Source: Bacteroidales bacterium (GTDB lineage: Bacteria > Bacteroidota > Bacteroidia > Bacteroidales > F082). Taken from it: a stretch of DNA of 64,000 nt. Shown here one piece after another: positions 44,025 to 53,523 of this stretch (positions within the stretch are counted from its first letter, which is position 1; each line of letters begins with the position of its first letter). The position numbers were made by a program, and so were the translations under genes. The notes under the pieces were generated by a model. It had not been told where the DNA came from, searched no databases, and saw only the letters and a list, made by a program, of their open reading frames with translations. The stretch is taken from positions 1 through 64,000 of the forward strand of contig JAFGXS010000052.1 in NCBI GenBank assembly GCA_016936505.1, in the 5' to 3' direction.

Positions 44025-45302
44025 TTATTTAAAATTGTATGTGAATACAAATGAGAATATGTTTGGTCTGGCCTGTATGTAGGAATAATGAGAAGCATTG
44101 GTAATAAAGGTGTATCTCAATTCTGTGCCATAGTTTTTAAATTGATAGCCAAGGCCTGCTAAAAATCCATAACTCATGCTATTTAATTCGGGTATGGCTT
44201 TATCTTCAGTTACAGTTTCAACAGGATGATTAAAAGTTTTTTCTGTTACCTTTGAATAATTTGTACTGGCAAGTAAATAATTAAATGTCATACCCATATT
44301 AAAGAACATGGTATTGGGCGATGCCTGAAAGTTAAATCTGATCATAGTGTTCAAATTAACCTGTTGTAAGGCAAGTTTATAATCTACAATTGTATAATCT
44401 GTATTATCAGAAAATTTGGTATAATTTCCTGTTGCCCCCATATAAGAATAGCCTAATTCATTATGCCATATAAATTTCCCGTAATTAACAGGAAGCAATA
44501 CATCAAAAGCAGCTCCTAAAGCAAAACCGGGTTGTTCCTTAAAGTTGGCAGCAGAAATGTACGCGAAATCTGGAGTTTTGAAAGTAAAGGATGTAAAGCC
44601 TAAACCAGCATAAATACCTAATCTTGTTGTTGCGTGGCTGGTCTTCTCGCCAAATGTAGGCTTAGTTGATGTACATTTATAGTATTTGTCAAAAAGATTA
44701 ATTAATTCGTTACTGTGATATCCTACATTATTAATGGATGACTTTATCTTAGGGCAGGCACTCAGGTAACTGATTAACTGTCCAATGTATCTTTTATTGT
44801 AATTTAAGGATTTAACGGGATTACTGTTGACAGTATCAATTTTCATATACTTTTTGAATACAAGTAAATGAAATTTTCCGTCCTCTTTAATATAAAAACT
44901 TTCAATATTCTGATCATTGTCGTAATAATACAAACTCTTTGATCCATCAATTAGTGTTACCAGGAAAGTAGATTTAGTAACGAGTTCTGGATTGGAACCA
45001 TAGCCTACATTGTTCAGAAACTCGCGTGCATCATTTAAAGTAGGAACATTAACTGCCGAAACATAATTTTTCCCATCCACTGCAAATCCTGCAATATCAG
45101 CCGGTTTGTATTCCTTACTTTTAGCGTTCATACTTTCTTTAAAATGAATGGTTGATGGATTGTTATCCCAATATTTATTGATAAATCCTTTGATTGTATC
45201 ATTTTTTGGGGTAACAATGTAACCTGGCTTATAGTTAACCTGGCTAAAAACTGCTGAAGCAGTCATCAAAAAAATAACGATGAATAAAAAAGACTTTTTC
45301 AT
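44025..45302 (-). CDS. Outer membrane beta-barrel protein
   Basis: This 425-residue protein has a signal peptide (FLFIVIFLMTASAVFSQ). A soluble N-terminal half carries VTPKNDTIKGFINKYWDNNPSTIHFKES, a type common in Bacteroidota, and a C-terminal barrel of alternating strands (LGIYAGLGFTSFTF, GFALGAAFDVLLP, YGFLAGLGYQF) ends in a terminal aromatic-rich strand (IFSFVFTYNFK). The function is unknown. It stands alone between two terminators. Confidence 0.78.
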   Translation of the reverse strand: MKKSFLFIVIFLMTASAVFSQVNYKPGYIVTPKNDTIKGFINKYWDNNPSTIHFKESMNAKSKEYKPADIAGFAVDGKNYVSAVNVPTLNDAREFLNNVGYGSNPELVTKSTFLVTLIDGSKSLYYYDNDQNIESFYIKEDGKFHLLVFKKYMKIDTVNSNPVKSLNYNKRYIGQLISYLSACPKIKSSINNVGYHSNELINLFDKYYKCTSTKPTFGEKTSHATTRLGIYAGLGFTSFTFKTPDFAYISAANFKEQPGFALGAAFDVLLPVNYGKFIWHNELGYSYMGATGNYTKFSDNTDYTIVDYKLALQQVNLNTMIRFNFQASPNTMFFNMGMTFNYLLASTNYSKVTEKTFNHPVETVTEDKAIPELNSMSYGFLAGLGYQFKNYGTELRYTFITNASHYSYIQARPNIFSFVFTYNFK

Positions 45303-45365
45303 AGATTGATATTTAATAATTAAAGAACATATTTATTGCCGGTTTTTCTGGCAAACATGATTGAT

Positions 45366-45404
45366 AAAAAAGTCAGCCACTCACAGGAAATGGCTGACTT
45401 TTTA
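45366..45404 (-). terminator. Terminator after the SIMPL gene
   Basis: Stem AGTCAGCCA/TGGCTGACT with A and T tracts and an 11-nt loop. It lies about 180 bp downstream of the SIMPL-gene stop on the minus strand. Confidence 0.75.
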
Positions 45405-45582
45405 TATTGATTTAATGTCAAATTTCAGAAGAATTAAGATGCTGGTAAAACGTTTATTCATTAAGATTGATTTTTTATAAACCTAACTAATACATAGTTT
45501 TCTGCGCATCTAATTTAGGAAATCATCTTTCTTATGAATTTAATAAATGTTAAATAACCATAAAACTAAAGGGTGTGCTTTC

Positions 45583-46290
45583 TTATTGTTTGGGTTGAAG
45601 TAATTTAAATTTGATGTTTACTTCGCTTTGGAATTTTATTTTCTGAAAACCAATATTTAAAGGTTCGCTTTTTGGAGCTGATGAAGAATAACCTCTAACC
45701 ATAAAAACGTTTGAATTAACTACAGGACGTTCATTGAAAGTTTGATCACTGATAAAAATCGCACTACCTACTCTTTGTCCCAGGGGTTCCACAAGGGCAA
45801 CAGCCTGTTCGTATGCCTTTTTTGCAGCCTCAGATCTGAGTAATAATTTTAGTTTTTCAGGTTGCGAATAGGCTGTTCTGTCGAGTTTAACATTACCTAT
45901 ATTTATATCTTCCAGTTCCATAATTACTTTTCCGGCCATTACTGCAGTGTGAACCATAAGAGTATAGGATTTTGTTTTTTCCACATCTTTCGAACGCAGA
46001 AAATATTTCTTGAAGTTACTGGACAGATCATTTAGTGTGAGTTGCTTTTGAATATCTATTCCCAGGTGTTTTAATTTTTGTTCCATTTTATTGGCCATTT
46101 CTTCTACAGAAATTTTGCCTTTGGTGTCGCTTTCCGAAATAATAATATTCAGATATATCTCATCGGGTGTTACGAGTGTATCAGCTTTTGCGCTGGTTTC
46201 AATGTAAGGCTGGTCGATAAAATTTTTTGTTTGAGCCTGAATACTGATCAGACTTAAAAAGAAGATTGCTAATAAAATTGTCTTTTTCAT
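45583..46290 (-). CDS. SIMPL-domain (DUF541) exported protein
   Basis: This 235-residue protein has a signal peptide (ILLAIFFLSLISIQAQ) and a SIMPL/DUF541 domain: IETSAKADTLVTPDEIYLNIIISE, repeated alpha-beta units, and LLRSEAAKKAYEQAVALVEPLGQRVGSAIFISDQ. Periplasmic relatives include E. coli YggE and BP26, linked to stress resistance, with no known enzymatic role. It is divergent from the head-GIN gene and has its own downstream terminator. Confidence 0.85.
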   Translation of the reverse strand: MKKTILLAIFFLSLISIQAQTKNFIDQPYIETSAKADTLVTPDEIYLNIIISESDTKGKISVEEMANKMEQKLKHLGIDIQKQLTLNDLSSNFKKYFLRSKDVEKTKSYTLMVHTAVMAGKVIMELEDINIGNVKLDRTAYSQPEKLKLLLRSEAAKKAYEQAVALVEPLGQRVGSAIFISDQTFNERPVVNSNVFMVRGYSSSAPKSEPLNIGFQKIKFQSEVNIKFKLLQPKQ

Positions 46291-46542
46291 ATGAATGGGT
46301 TTTTGATTAAAATTTAACGCAAGAAATACTTTAAATACAATAATTGTAAAAATAATAATTATTTACTCTTCAACCGTCAACTACATAACCATTACAGAGG
46401 ACGGTTAGGAGTCTTAAAAATTCTTTTTTATCTTTTATGTAACCTTACGAGCCTTATCAACGTCATATAAACATATTGATAAAGGAAGTTATTGTTTGTT
46501 CCGATATTATTAATAATCAATATTCACTTAAAAAGATAATAC

Positions 46543-47376
46543 ATGAAATCACTTACCAAAAAAATTGGGCTGCTTTTCGTAGTTCTTTTCGCAGGCTATT
46601 CGTTGCAGGCATCCAATCTGAAATTCTCAGATGTTATTTCTCAAAACCGTTCTTTGGATGAGTTTACATCCATTAAACTAATGTGTTCAGCAGATGTTTA
46701 CATTACACAGGGTAACACGCAGGAGGTTACAGTAAAAGCTGATAGCAAGAACATCGACATGCTGCAAACACGGGTAGAAAACGGAACCCTGATTATTGAC
46801 GTTAAAAAACACTGGGGTTCATTAAATTTCCATGTTCTTGATGTTTATATTACGGTGAAACAACTGAATGAAATTTCAAGTTATGGTTCAGGAGATATAA
46901 AACTAAAAAATGGATTTAAAGCGGATGATTTCACCGTTTCTGTTAACGGATCCGGCGACCTTACTGCAAACCTCGAGGTTCACAATATGAAATTGAACAT
47001 GCGGGGCTCAGGCGACTCAAAGATTAGTGGAGTAACCGGAACATTCGAACTGTCAGTTCATGGCAGTGGAGATATTGAAGGTACTGATCTGCAACTGGAA
47101 AATTGTGCGGTAGAATCGCTGGGTAGCGGTGATATTGAACTTTCCGGCACAACAGACGCCTTATCTATTTCACAAAAAGGAAGCGGAGATTTTGAGGGCT
47201 ACGGATTACAAACTAAAAGCGTAAGCATTTCCAATTTTGGATCAGGAGATGCAATGGTGAATGTAAGTCAGATAATTCGCGCCAAGTTACATGGCAGCGG
47301 CGATGTTTTTTATCATGGAGAACCCAGCAAAGTTTTGGTTAGTGCATTGGGATCAGGAGAAGTGTACAAGAAATAG
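46543..47376 (+). CDS. Head-GIN domain (DUF2807) protein with GSGD repeats
   Basis: This 277-residue protein has a signal peptide (about 1-23) and a DUF2807/head-GIN domain that should fold as a beta-helix. Nine GSG(D/E) turns occur at residues 115, 136, 155, 174, 194, 213, 233, 251 and 270, a spacing of 18-21 residues, one turn of the helix each. N-terminal FTSIKLMCSADVYITQG is the family opening. It is thought to be surface-exposed or periplasmic; the role is unknown, with possible metal binding at the acidic turns. Confidence 0.88.
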   Translation: MKSLTKKIGLLFVVLFAGYSLQASNLKFSDVISQNRSLDEFTSIKLMCSADVYITQGNTQEVTVKADSKNIDMLQTRVENGTLIIDVKKHWGSLNFHVLDVYITVKQLNEISSYGSGDIKLKNGFKADDFTVSVNGSGDLTANLEVHNMKLNMRGSGDSKISGVTGTFELSVHGSGDIEGTDLQLENCAVESLGSGDIELSGTTDALSISQKGSGDFEGYGLQTKSVSISNFGSGDAMVNVSQIIRAKLHGSGDVFYHGEPSKVLVSALGSGEVYKK

Positions 47377-47397
47377 TTTACAGTTAGATTATATTAA

Positions 47398-47940
47398 TCA
47401 AAAGGGGCTGACAAAATCCTTGAAGAGGGGTGATTGTTGGTCCTTTTCTGATAATATGGGAGCCGAAAAATCCCAGTTGATATTCAAATACGGGTCGTTC
47501 CACAAAATACTTCCTTCCGATTCTTTATTGTACACATTGGTGCATTTGTAAAAAAATATGGTATTGTCTTCAAGAGTTACAAATCCATGAGCAAAACCTT
47601 CAGGAATCCAGTACATCCATTTGTTTTGCTCACTTAGTTCTACAGCTTCGTATTGCCCAAAGGTAGGAGAGGACTTACGTAAATCTACGGCAACATCAAG
47701 CACAGAGCCTTTGATAACACGGACAAGTTTACCCTGTGCATAAGGTGGTTTCTGAAAGTGCAAACCTCTCAGAACTCCTTTCATCGAACGCGACTCATTA
47801 TCCTGAACAAATTTCGGATTCAATCCCAGCTTATCAAAAACATCTTTATTGTACGATTCAAAAAAATATCCTCTGTGGTCTTCAAAAACTCTGGGTTTTA
47901 CAACTAATAAGTCCGGTATTTTTGTTTTTACAATTTCCAT
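47398..47940 (-). CDS. rfbC: dTDP-4-dehydrorhamnose 3,5-epimerase
   Basis: RmlC/RfbC epimerises dTDP-4-keto-6-deoxyglucose toward dTDP-L-rhamnose. The 180-residue cupin has PRVFEDHRGYFFESYN, GVLRGLHFQKPP with catalytic His61, DVAVDLRKSSPTFGQ, and Tyr131 in FFYKCTN. The length is normal. The other rml genes are not adjacent. It lies 5 bp after the CcsBA stop on the same strand, so the two may share a transcript despite unrelated roles. Confidence 0.95.
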   Translation of the reverse strand: MEIVKTKIPDLLVVKPRVFEDHRGYFFESYNKDVFDKLGLNPKFVQDNESRSMKGVLRGLHFQKPPYAQGKLVRVIKGSVLDVAVDLRKSSPTFGQYEAVELSEQNKWMYWIPEGFAHGFVTLEDNTIFFYKCTNVYNKESEGSILWNDPYLNINWDFSAPILSEKDQQSPLFKDFVSPF

Positions 47941-47945
47941 ATGTG

Positions 47946-50900
47946 TTATTCTTTTTCTTTTAATTCACCCAAACGTTGTTCATTATAATAGGCTCCTAAA
48001 GCAACAATAACAATTACGCCAATTATGTAATATACGAATTCCGGTATAGGAACCGGATCGCCTTTGGCATAGGAGTGCATTCCCGATAAGTAATAGTTTA
48101 CACCAAAATAAGTCATCATAATGGAGAAATAACCCAAAACAGATGCCAGATTAAAGCTGTAACGCGATTTTAGTCCGGGGATGAACCGCATGTGTGTAAT
48201 GAAACTATAAACCAAAACACTGACCAACGCCCAGGTTTCTTTCGGATCCCAGCTCCAGTAACGTCCCCAGCTTTCATTAGCCCAAACACCGCCTAAAAAC
48301 GTTCCTATGGTAAGCATATACAAGCCAATGATTAATGTTCTTTCGTTAATTATTGTCAGCTGTTGAATCTTTTCTGAAAGACGTTGTCTGTTGTTTTTGT
48401 TCTTCAGAAGACTCAGCACCAGGTTAAAGAAGCCGAGCAGCATTCCCAGTGCCAGAAATCCGTAGCTTGCTGTAATTACTGATACGTGAATAGTTAACCA
48501 GTATGATTTTAAAACAGGAACAAGGTTGGTGATTTCAGGGTCCATCCAGCTCAAATGCGCTACAAATAATATGATTGAAACCAAAAGTGTTGTAGCAGCA
48601 ATGGTTAATCTTGACTGACGAGAGAAAATAAGTCCTGCCAGCATTACAACCCAACCTATGTAAATCATCGATTCGTATCCATCGCTCCAGGGTGCGTGCC
48701 CCGAAATATACCAGCGCAATCCCAGTCCGAATGTTTGAAACAAAAATCCGATCACTATCAAACCTGTCGTGATGTTCATCAAAACTCTGAGCCACCTGGT
48801 GCTTTTCAGTATTTCGGCAAAGGCAAGGAAAAGGAAAATAAAGCCCAGAATACCGTAGATCATTGCCAGACGGAAGAAAATAAGCAGCTTGTTGTATAAT
48901 AATTCAGCCTTTATTTTGCGTTCGGAAGGAATAATTGATTCTCCAAAATTTTTCTGGTACGACGACATAATCTGCACCAGCTTTGTTGCTTCATCAGAAT
49001 TTCCCTGTGCCACAGCCTGAAGATAGGCCGGAACAATTTGCTGTACCATAACCGAGTCTTTTGCATCGAGAAGTTTACGATTGGCAAATGGAGTAAGCCA
49101 GGCTTGATCGGGATGTCCGGGAACGGGGAAAAGTCGCAAAAGATTACCGGTAAAAACCATATAGGCAACATTCATCCGTTCGTCAACCTTTATCACTTCC
49201 TTGTCGAACATATCTCTGTCGATCGGTTTTTTTTCATAGGCTCTGGAAACATATCCGCTGAGTTTGTAGGTACCGGTAGCGGTATTAACAAAGTCAAGAT
49301 AAGAACCATATTTCCCCTTAAGTCCGATCAGATGTGCCAGACTTTCGTTACTTACTTTGATTATGGGAACTTTTTGCCACGCTTCTGGTTTGGCCAGCAT
49401 TCCCAACAAAACCTGGTCGGGGGTCATTCCTTCAAAGCCGGTTTTTCTGCTCAGTTTGCGCAATACTTCGCTGGCCAGTGTATTAACGGGCTTAATTCTT
49501 CCATCGTTCGACTGTACCAGTAACCGGCCAAACTGCTGTGCTTCCTTAGCATTCACTTCAGGGCTTTGACTGCTTTGTCCGTATACTGTGGTTGCAGATA
49601 ATGCCATAAACAACAGTATTATTGTGGCTTTTGATCCTTTGCAGCTAACCAGCTTCCTGAGGTGTCTTCCTGAGGTTGAAAAATAACTGTACGGATTAAT
49701 CAGCGACCATACCATACCTATCACCATCAACAAATATCCGATATAGGTTACAAAAGTTCCCCAATAGTCGTGGTTTACTGATAGTATTGAACCCTGTTCA
49801 TCAGGATCGTATGACGACTGAAAAAAACGATATCCTTTGTAATTCAATACATGGTTCATGTATATATGATAAGGAAACGACTTTCCGTTTTTATTGTTGA
49901 AAATGGTAACATAACTCGAATAACTGGAGGGACTTTTTGAACCCGGATAACGTTGAAGATCGAAACTGTCAAGTTTAATGGTAAAGGGGAGGGGAATAAG
50001 TTTCGATCCGTATTGCATGGAAATATTGAGTCCGTTTAAGCTGAATTTTGTATCAGCACCATTCATTCCTCTGATTCCGCGTAAAATAATTTCTTTCTCA
50101 TCCTTTCCCGATTGAACTTTAACCTTTACAATGCTCATAAACTGGCTGCTTTTGATTCCGGCAGGAATAAAATCTGTTTTTGCCTGAGGATAACTGGCTG
50201 CCAGCACTATTTTCAGGTTTCCAATGGCATAAAGGTTCAGATGAGTAAAAGGAATCTTGGTTTGTGGTGCTACTGTTCGGGTTGTATTGGTTCCCATATG
50301 CATTTCGTGAATGCTGTCGGGAGCTGTAATGAACAAATTTTTCCCGGTACCTGTAATATGAATGCCCTGTGCCGTAGAATCGGCATTAAAGAAAAGAGTT
50401 TGGTTGCCCAGAGTTTTGCTTTCACCCGATTTAAGATACAAGCTTTGCTTATCGGAGTTATTGAGCACTTCCATAATAATTATGGGAACACCACCCGGAT
50501 GTTCCATTACCACTTCTCGGGCATTGGGTATGAAGCCGAGGGCTTTCAAGTGTACTTTTTTATTGCCCACCTTAATTGTTTGACTGTAGTCGGTAGGGGT
50601 AAGTAAAGAAAATAAAACCGGTTCAGCACTTTGAAACTTTGTATTACCGTCGGTTATTGTTGTGGAAATATAAGTTTTATCAGAAAGGATTTGGTTTGCA
50701 GTTTCACCGTTTCTTAAATGCAGCATTCCTTCGTAGCTGACGAACCGGGTGATGCCCGCACCAATGAGTATGACAATAAAAGCCACGTGCATCACCATTA
50801 AGCTGAGCTTTTTTGGCCGATACATTTTATATCTGAAAATGTTGGCCACCAAATTTATGGTGAGCAAAATCAGTAGAATGTTGAACCATGTAGCTTTATA

Positions 50901-51032
50901 AATAAGTGCCTGGGCAGCAGGCGTACCGTAATCATTCTCTATAAATGTTGCCGTTCCGATGGAAACTGCAAATATAATGATAAGTATCCCCATGCTGGTC
51001 ATGGAGAACATCAGGTTTTTGATTGATTTCAT
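47946..51032 (-). CDS. Fused cytochrome c biogenesis protein CcsBA (ResB-CcsA)
   Basis: This 1028-residue polytopic protein joins ResB/CcsB (N-terminal half, helices near 15-110, then a large periplasmic domain to about 410 and a helix near 430) to CcsA (last about 330 residues). A second periplasmic domain (about 485-700) sits between them. The haem-handling WWD motif WGRYWSWD is at 922-929, with nearby His residues. System II CcsBA exports haem and attaches it to CxxCH motifs, as in the two haem-binding proteins at 8878-9785. A dedicated thioredoxin-like CcsX is not adjacent. Confidence 0.93.
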   Translation of the reverse strand: MKSIKNLMFSMTSMGILIIIFAVSIGTATFIENDYGTPAAQALIYKATWFNILLILLTINLVANIFRYKMYRPKKLSLMVMHVAFIVILIGAGITRFVSYEGMLHLRNGETANQILSDKTYISTTITDGNTKFQSAEPVLFSLLTPTDYSQTIKVGNKKVHLKALGFIPNAREVVMEHPGGVPIIIMEVLNNSDKQSLYLKSGESKTLGNQTLFFNADSTAQGIHITGTGKNLFITAPDSIHEMHMGTNTTRTVAPQTKIPFTHLNLYAIGNLKIVLAASYPQAKTDFIPAGIKSSQFMSIVKVKVQSGKDEKEIILRGIRGMNGADTKFSLNGLNISMQYGSKLIPLPFTIKLDSFDLQRYPGSKSPSSYSSYVTIFNNKNGKSFPYHIYMNHVLNYKGYRFFQSSYDPDEQGSILSVNHDYWGTFVTYIGYLLMVIGMVWSLINPYSYFSTSGRHLRKLVSCKGSKATIILLFMALSATTVYGQSSQSPEVNAKEAQQFGRLLVQSNDGRIKPVNTLASEVLRKLSRKTGFEGMTPDQVLLGMLAKPEAWQKVPIIKVSNESLAHLIGLKGKYGSYLDFVNTATGTYKLSGYVSRAYEKKPIDRDMFDKEVIKVDERMNVAYMVFTGNLLRLFPVPGHPDQAWLTPFANRKLLDAKDSVMVQQIVPAYLQAVAQGNSDEATKLVQIMSSYQKNFGESIIPSERKIKAELLYNKLLIFFRLAMIYGILGFIFLFLAFAEILKSTRWLRVLMNITTGLIVIGFLFQTFGLGLRWYISGHAPWSDGYESMIYIGWVVMLAGLIFSRQSRLTIAATTLLVSIILFVAHLSWMDPEITNLVPVLKSYWLTIHVSVITASYGFLALGMLLGFFNLVLSLLKNKNNRQRLSEKIQQLTIINERTLIIGLYMLTIGTFLGGVWANESWGRYWSWDPKETWALVSVLVYSFITHMRFIPGLKSRYSFNLASVLGYFSIMMTYFGVNYYLSGMHSYAKGDPVPIPEFVYYIIGVIVIVALGAYYNEQRLGELKEKE

Positions 51033-51047
51033 ACTACAAATGTAAAC

Positions 51048-52106
51048 TTATTCAGTTTCATTCTTTATTAGAATATCCAACGAGCCCACACCAAATTTAA
51101 CAATATCGGACTGAGCGTTCCCCTGTTCTTTAAAATATTCAATAATGGCGTTTTTCAGTACCCCGTTTCCTATGCCGTGGATGTAAGTTACTTTGTGGTA
51201 ATCGTTAGCCAGGGCGCTGTCTAAAGTCTTTTTAAAATGTTCTACCTGAATACGGAACATATCACGGCTTTCCAATCCTGCAATATTATCTACAATTTCA
51301 CCAATGTGCAAATCTACCACGGCTTCACCAAAGGCACTTTTGTAACGGTCGATGAGCGCTTTTTCTTTTTTAGGGAGACTTTTTACCTTTTGTGGCTGTA
51401 CATCGAATTTTCCGGTATTGCCTGCTGTTTGAAAGGTGCTTTTCAGTGATAGTGTTGAAACAATAGCTTTACCATTCACCAATGTATTGCTGATGTAGCT
51501 TCCTTCTTTAAAAAAACGGCTGATCCTGATATTAATTTCGGTGTGAATAGGCAAGTAAATGTTTTGGGGCTCGTCTTCATGAATTAGTACCTGCACTGTA
51601 CCGTGACTCCAGTTTTCAATTTCTTCCCTCGATACCACATCGAGCAATTTTTTTGAATGGGTGGGGATGGAACCGTAGTCCACTCCACTGGTACTGCCGC
51701 TTACCTCAAGAAACAAGCTGTACAAGATATCCAAACCGGTATGGTTCACAAGAAAAACACTTATCGGACCGGTAAGAAACCACTGTTGGTCATGGGGTTC
51801 AAACACCAGATAAAGGCCTTCCTCTTCGTTGGGTTTACTCCAGGTGCTTATGGGCGTTATTTCGTCGGCTTCGGTTTCTGAGCTTTCGCTGTCTTCAATA
51901 TATGATGCGGTTTTTTGCTTGGTCTGAACGCTTTCTTCCTTAACGGGAATATTTCTGTAATCCAAAATAAGCTCACTCATCAGAACCGGCATTTCAAAAC
52001 CGTCATCGGTTTCAATTTTTACCATTTTATCGTCAACAATGGCGGTAACCTTTCCGCCACCGGGTTCATCAAGGAATTTTACCTTATCTCCAACCTTAAA
52101 TTTCAT
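51048..52106 (-). CDS. DUF2027 domain protein with C-terminal Smr domain
   Basis: This 352-residue protein starts with an SH3/KOW-like segment (KFKVGDKVKFLDEPGGGKVTAIVDDKMV), has a beta-rich DUF2027 middle and ends in a Smr (MutS2-type) domain with VVDLHIGEI and THIHGIGNG-like YIHGIGNGVLKNAI. Smr domains bind or nick nucleic acid, and some rescue stalled ribosomes; a role in RNA or DNA handling is inferred. The ATG at 52106 precedes the conserved MKFKVGD; an ATG seven codons upstream is possible. Confidence 0.86.
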   Translation of the reverse strand: MKFKVGDKVKFLDEPGGGKVTAIVDDKMVKIETDDGFEMPVLMSELILDYRNIPVKEESVQTKQKTASYIEDSESSETEADEITPISTWSKPNEEEGLYLVFEPHDQQWFLTGPISVFLVNHTGLDILYSLFLEVSGSTSGVDYGSIPTHSKKLLDVVSREEIENWSHGTVQVLIHEDEPQNIYLPIHTEINIRISRFFKEGSYISNTLVNGKAIVSTLSLKSTFQTAGNTGKFDVQPQKVKSLPKKEKALIDRYKSAFGEAVVDLHIGEIVDNIAGLESRDMFRIQVEHFKKTLDSALANDYHKVTYIHGIGNGVLKNAIIEYFKEQGNAQSDIVKFGVGSLDILIKNETE

Positions 52107-52596
52107 GCTGCTTGTATTGATGTGCAAATGTAGGGATATTCAGATAATGGAAGATGATAAATTATGTTATCCTGAGGCCTATGACCAAAGATGGCTCCGG
52201 ATCATTTAATAACAACCACCGCTCGTCCCTATCTCAATCTCTTATTGAGGGAATAAACTAAACAACAGATTGCTTCTTCCTTGTTCCTCGTCATCGCAAA
52301 GACACTGTTTTCTGTTATGGGTTATCTGTAACTTACAAAAAATTGTCGTTGGTAACACCTCTTGTTATTCTGATCGGAACACTGTGGAAAAAAAATCTCT
52401 GCATCAAAAAGAGATATTTAGCAGATGCTTAGTATGACAAATTTTTAGCATAAGCAGATGAATGAATTAGTATTAATAAGTATATAGCACAAGAGAGAAA
52501 TTTTTTATTAACTTTAACCACGACAACAATGACATGGAAATTCCGGTTGTTGTCGATCCATAATAAAACCAAATTTCTAATTAAAAAATCAAGAAA
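52107..52596. other. Intergenic region with a partial repeat copy
   Basis: This 490-bp gap contains a hairpin CTCAAT-CTCTT-ATTGAG (52233-52249) and, next to it, a half copy of the CGTCAT/GCGA...GAAGCAATC repeat (52267-52304). The rest is A+T-rich with no gene that I can support. Confidence 0.5.
52267..52304. repeat. Partial copy of the MITE-like element at 30176-30276
   Basis: On the minus strand it reads TTTGCGATGACGAGGAAC...GGAAGAAGCAATCT, matching one arm of the 30176-30276 element. The other arm is missing. Confidence 0.6.
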
Positions 52597-53253
52597 ATGG
52601 AAATCATTAATCTGCCCCGGTTACGGGTAAACCAATTGCAAACCCTTTGCGAAAACAGTCTTAAAATTTGCGAACCTATTGCTGAAATTGTTTCGGCTAC
52701 TGAAAAAGTAAAAGCGGCGCGTGATGCTTTTGCTGCAGGTATGTTGAAAAGCAAAGCTTCGTCAGGTAAAAAAGAACTCGATCTGCTGCGCGATGCCCTG
52801 ATGTCAGGCTTTACTAAAGCCATACACGCAGAACAAATGTTCCCGCATGATGATCCGGCTGCTGTTGCTACTATAAAATCAATTACCCTTGCTGTTGATA
52901 AATACGGTAGTAAAATAAAGAACTTGCCGTACGACGAGGAATCAGCTGCCATAGACAATCTCTTGGCCGACATTGAAGCTATCGACCTGCAGCCGCTGGC
53001 CGGAAGCGGACTTTCACGTTGGATTGAACCGCTGAAAACTGCCAACAATGAGTTTAAAACTGCTGTACAGGAATATGTTTCCGATTTGGCAGAAGTTTCG
53101 CAAATTGAAGCCGCAACAAGTCTTGCGCCTGCATTGATAGACGCACTGGAAGGTATGTACACTTTATTGTATGCGCATATTAAGATCAATCCCACCGAAC
53201 AGCTTACCATTGCTTATGCTGAATTGAATAAGTTGATTGCCGGCTACCGTTAA
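52597..53253 (+). CDS. DUF6261-like protein
   Basis: This 218-residue soluble, mostly helical protein resembles DUF6261, a Bacteroidota family of unknown function. It starts MEIINLPRLRVNQL and contains DLLRDALMSGFTKAIHAEQMFPHDDPAAVATIKSI and a GLSRWIEPLKTANNEFKTAVQEY helix pair, suggesting a four-helix-bundle type fold. No signal peptide or membrane segment. It is a single-gene unit: a strong terminator begins 18 bp after the stop, itself the first of five tandem 42-bp units. Members of this family often occur next to repeats. Confidence 0.7.
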   Translation: MEIINLPRLRVNQLQTLCENSLKICEPIAEIVSATEKVKAARDAFAAGMLKSKASSGKKELDLLRDALMSGFTKAIHAEQMFPHDDPAAVATIKSITLAVDKYGSKIKNLPYDEESAAIDNLLADIEAIDLQPLAGSGLSRWIEPLKTANNEFKTAVQEYVSDLAEVSQIEAATSLAPALIDALEGMYTLLYAHIKINPTEQLTIAYAELNKLIAGYR

Positions 53254-53271
53254 GTTATGAAACACTGAAAA

Positions 53272-53323
53272 AAACTGTTTTCACCTCTTCGCAAAGCTGC
53301 AAAAGGGTGAAAACAGTTTTTTT
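53272..53323 (+). terminator. Strong terminator after the DUF6261-like gene
   Basis: Perfect 14-bp stem AAACTGTTTTCACC (53272-53285)/GGTGAAAACAGTTT (53306-53319), then T's. The loop is the first copy of a GCAAAGCTGCAAAAG repeat. Confidence 0.85.
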
Positions 53324-53490
53324 CGACGTTTTGCAACCTTGCAAAGAGCCGGTTTCGTTTTTTTTCAGCGTTTTGCAGCCTTGCTAAGGGCTGGTTTTAT
53401 TTTTTTTCAACGTTTTGCAGCCTTGCAAGAGTATAAATACGTTTTTTTCGGACTTTTGCAAAGTTGCAATGACACGAAATAAGTTTTTTG
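53282..53490. repeat. Five tandem 42-bp units, each ending in a T-run
   Basis: Units start at 53282, 53324, 53366, 53408 and 53449 (42, 42, 42 and 41 bp apart). The pattern is CRRCGTTTTGCARCCTTGCAARG, about 12 variable bases, then six to eight T. Each contains a small dyad (TTTGCA/TGCAAA). The first unit is the most diverged and overlaps the terminator. Units look like stacked terminator-like modules. Confidence 0.78.
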
Positions 53491-53523
53491 TAAAGAAACT
53501 CTGGGTATATATAGCGAGCGTTG

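Noticed and set aside
50112-50606. 164-codon plus-strand frame inside CcsBA
   Set aside because: Antisense to a clearly conserved coding region; no family resemblance.
52581-53210. 209-codon open frame on the minus strand
   Set aside because: It is antisense to the DUF6261-like gene, is Ser/Ala/Cys-rich in a way typical of antisense translation, and has no recognisable motif.
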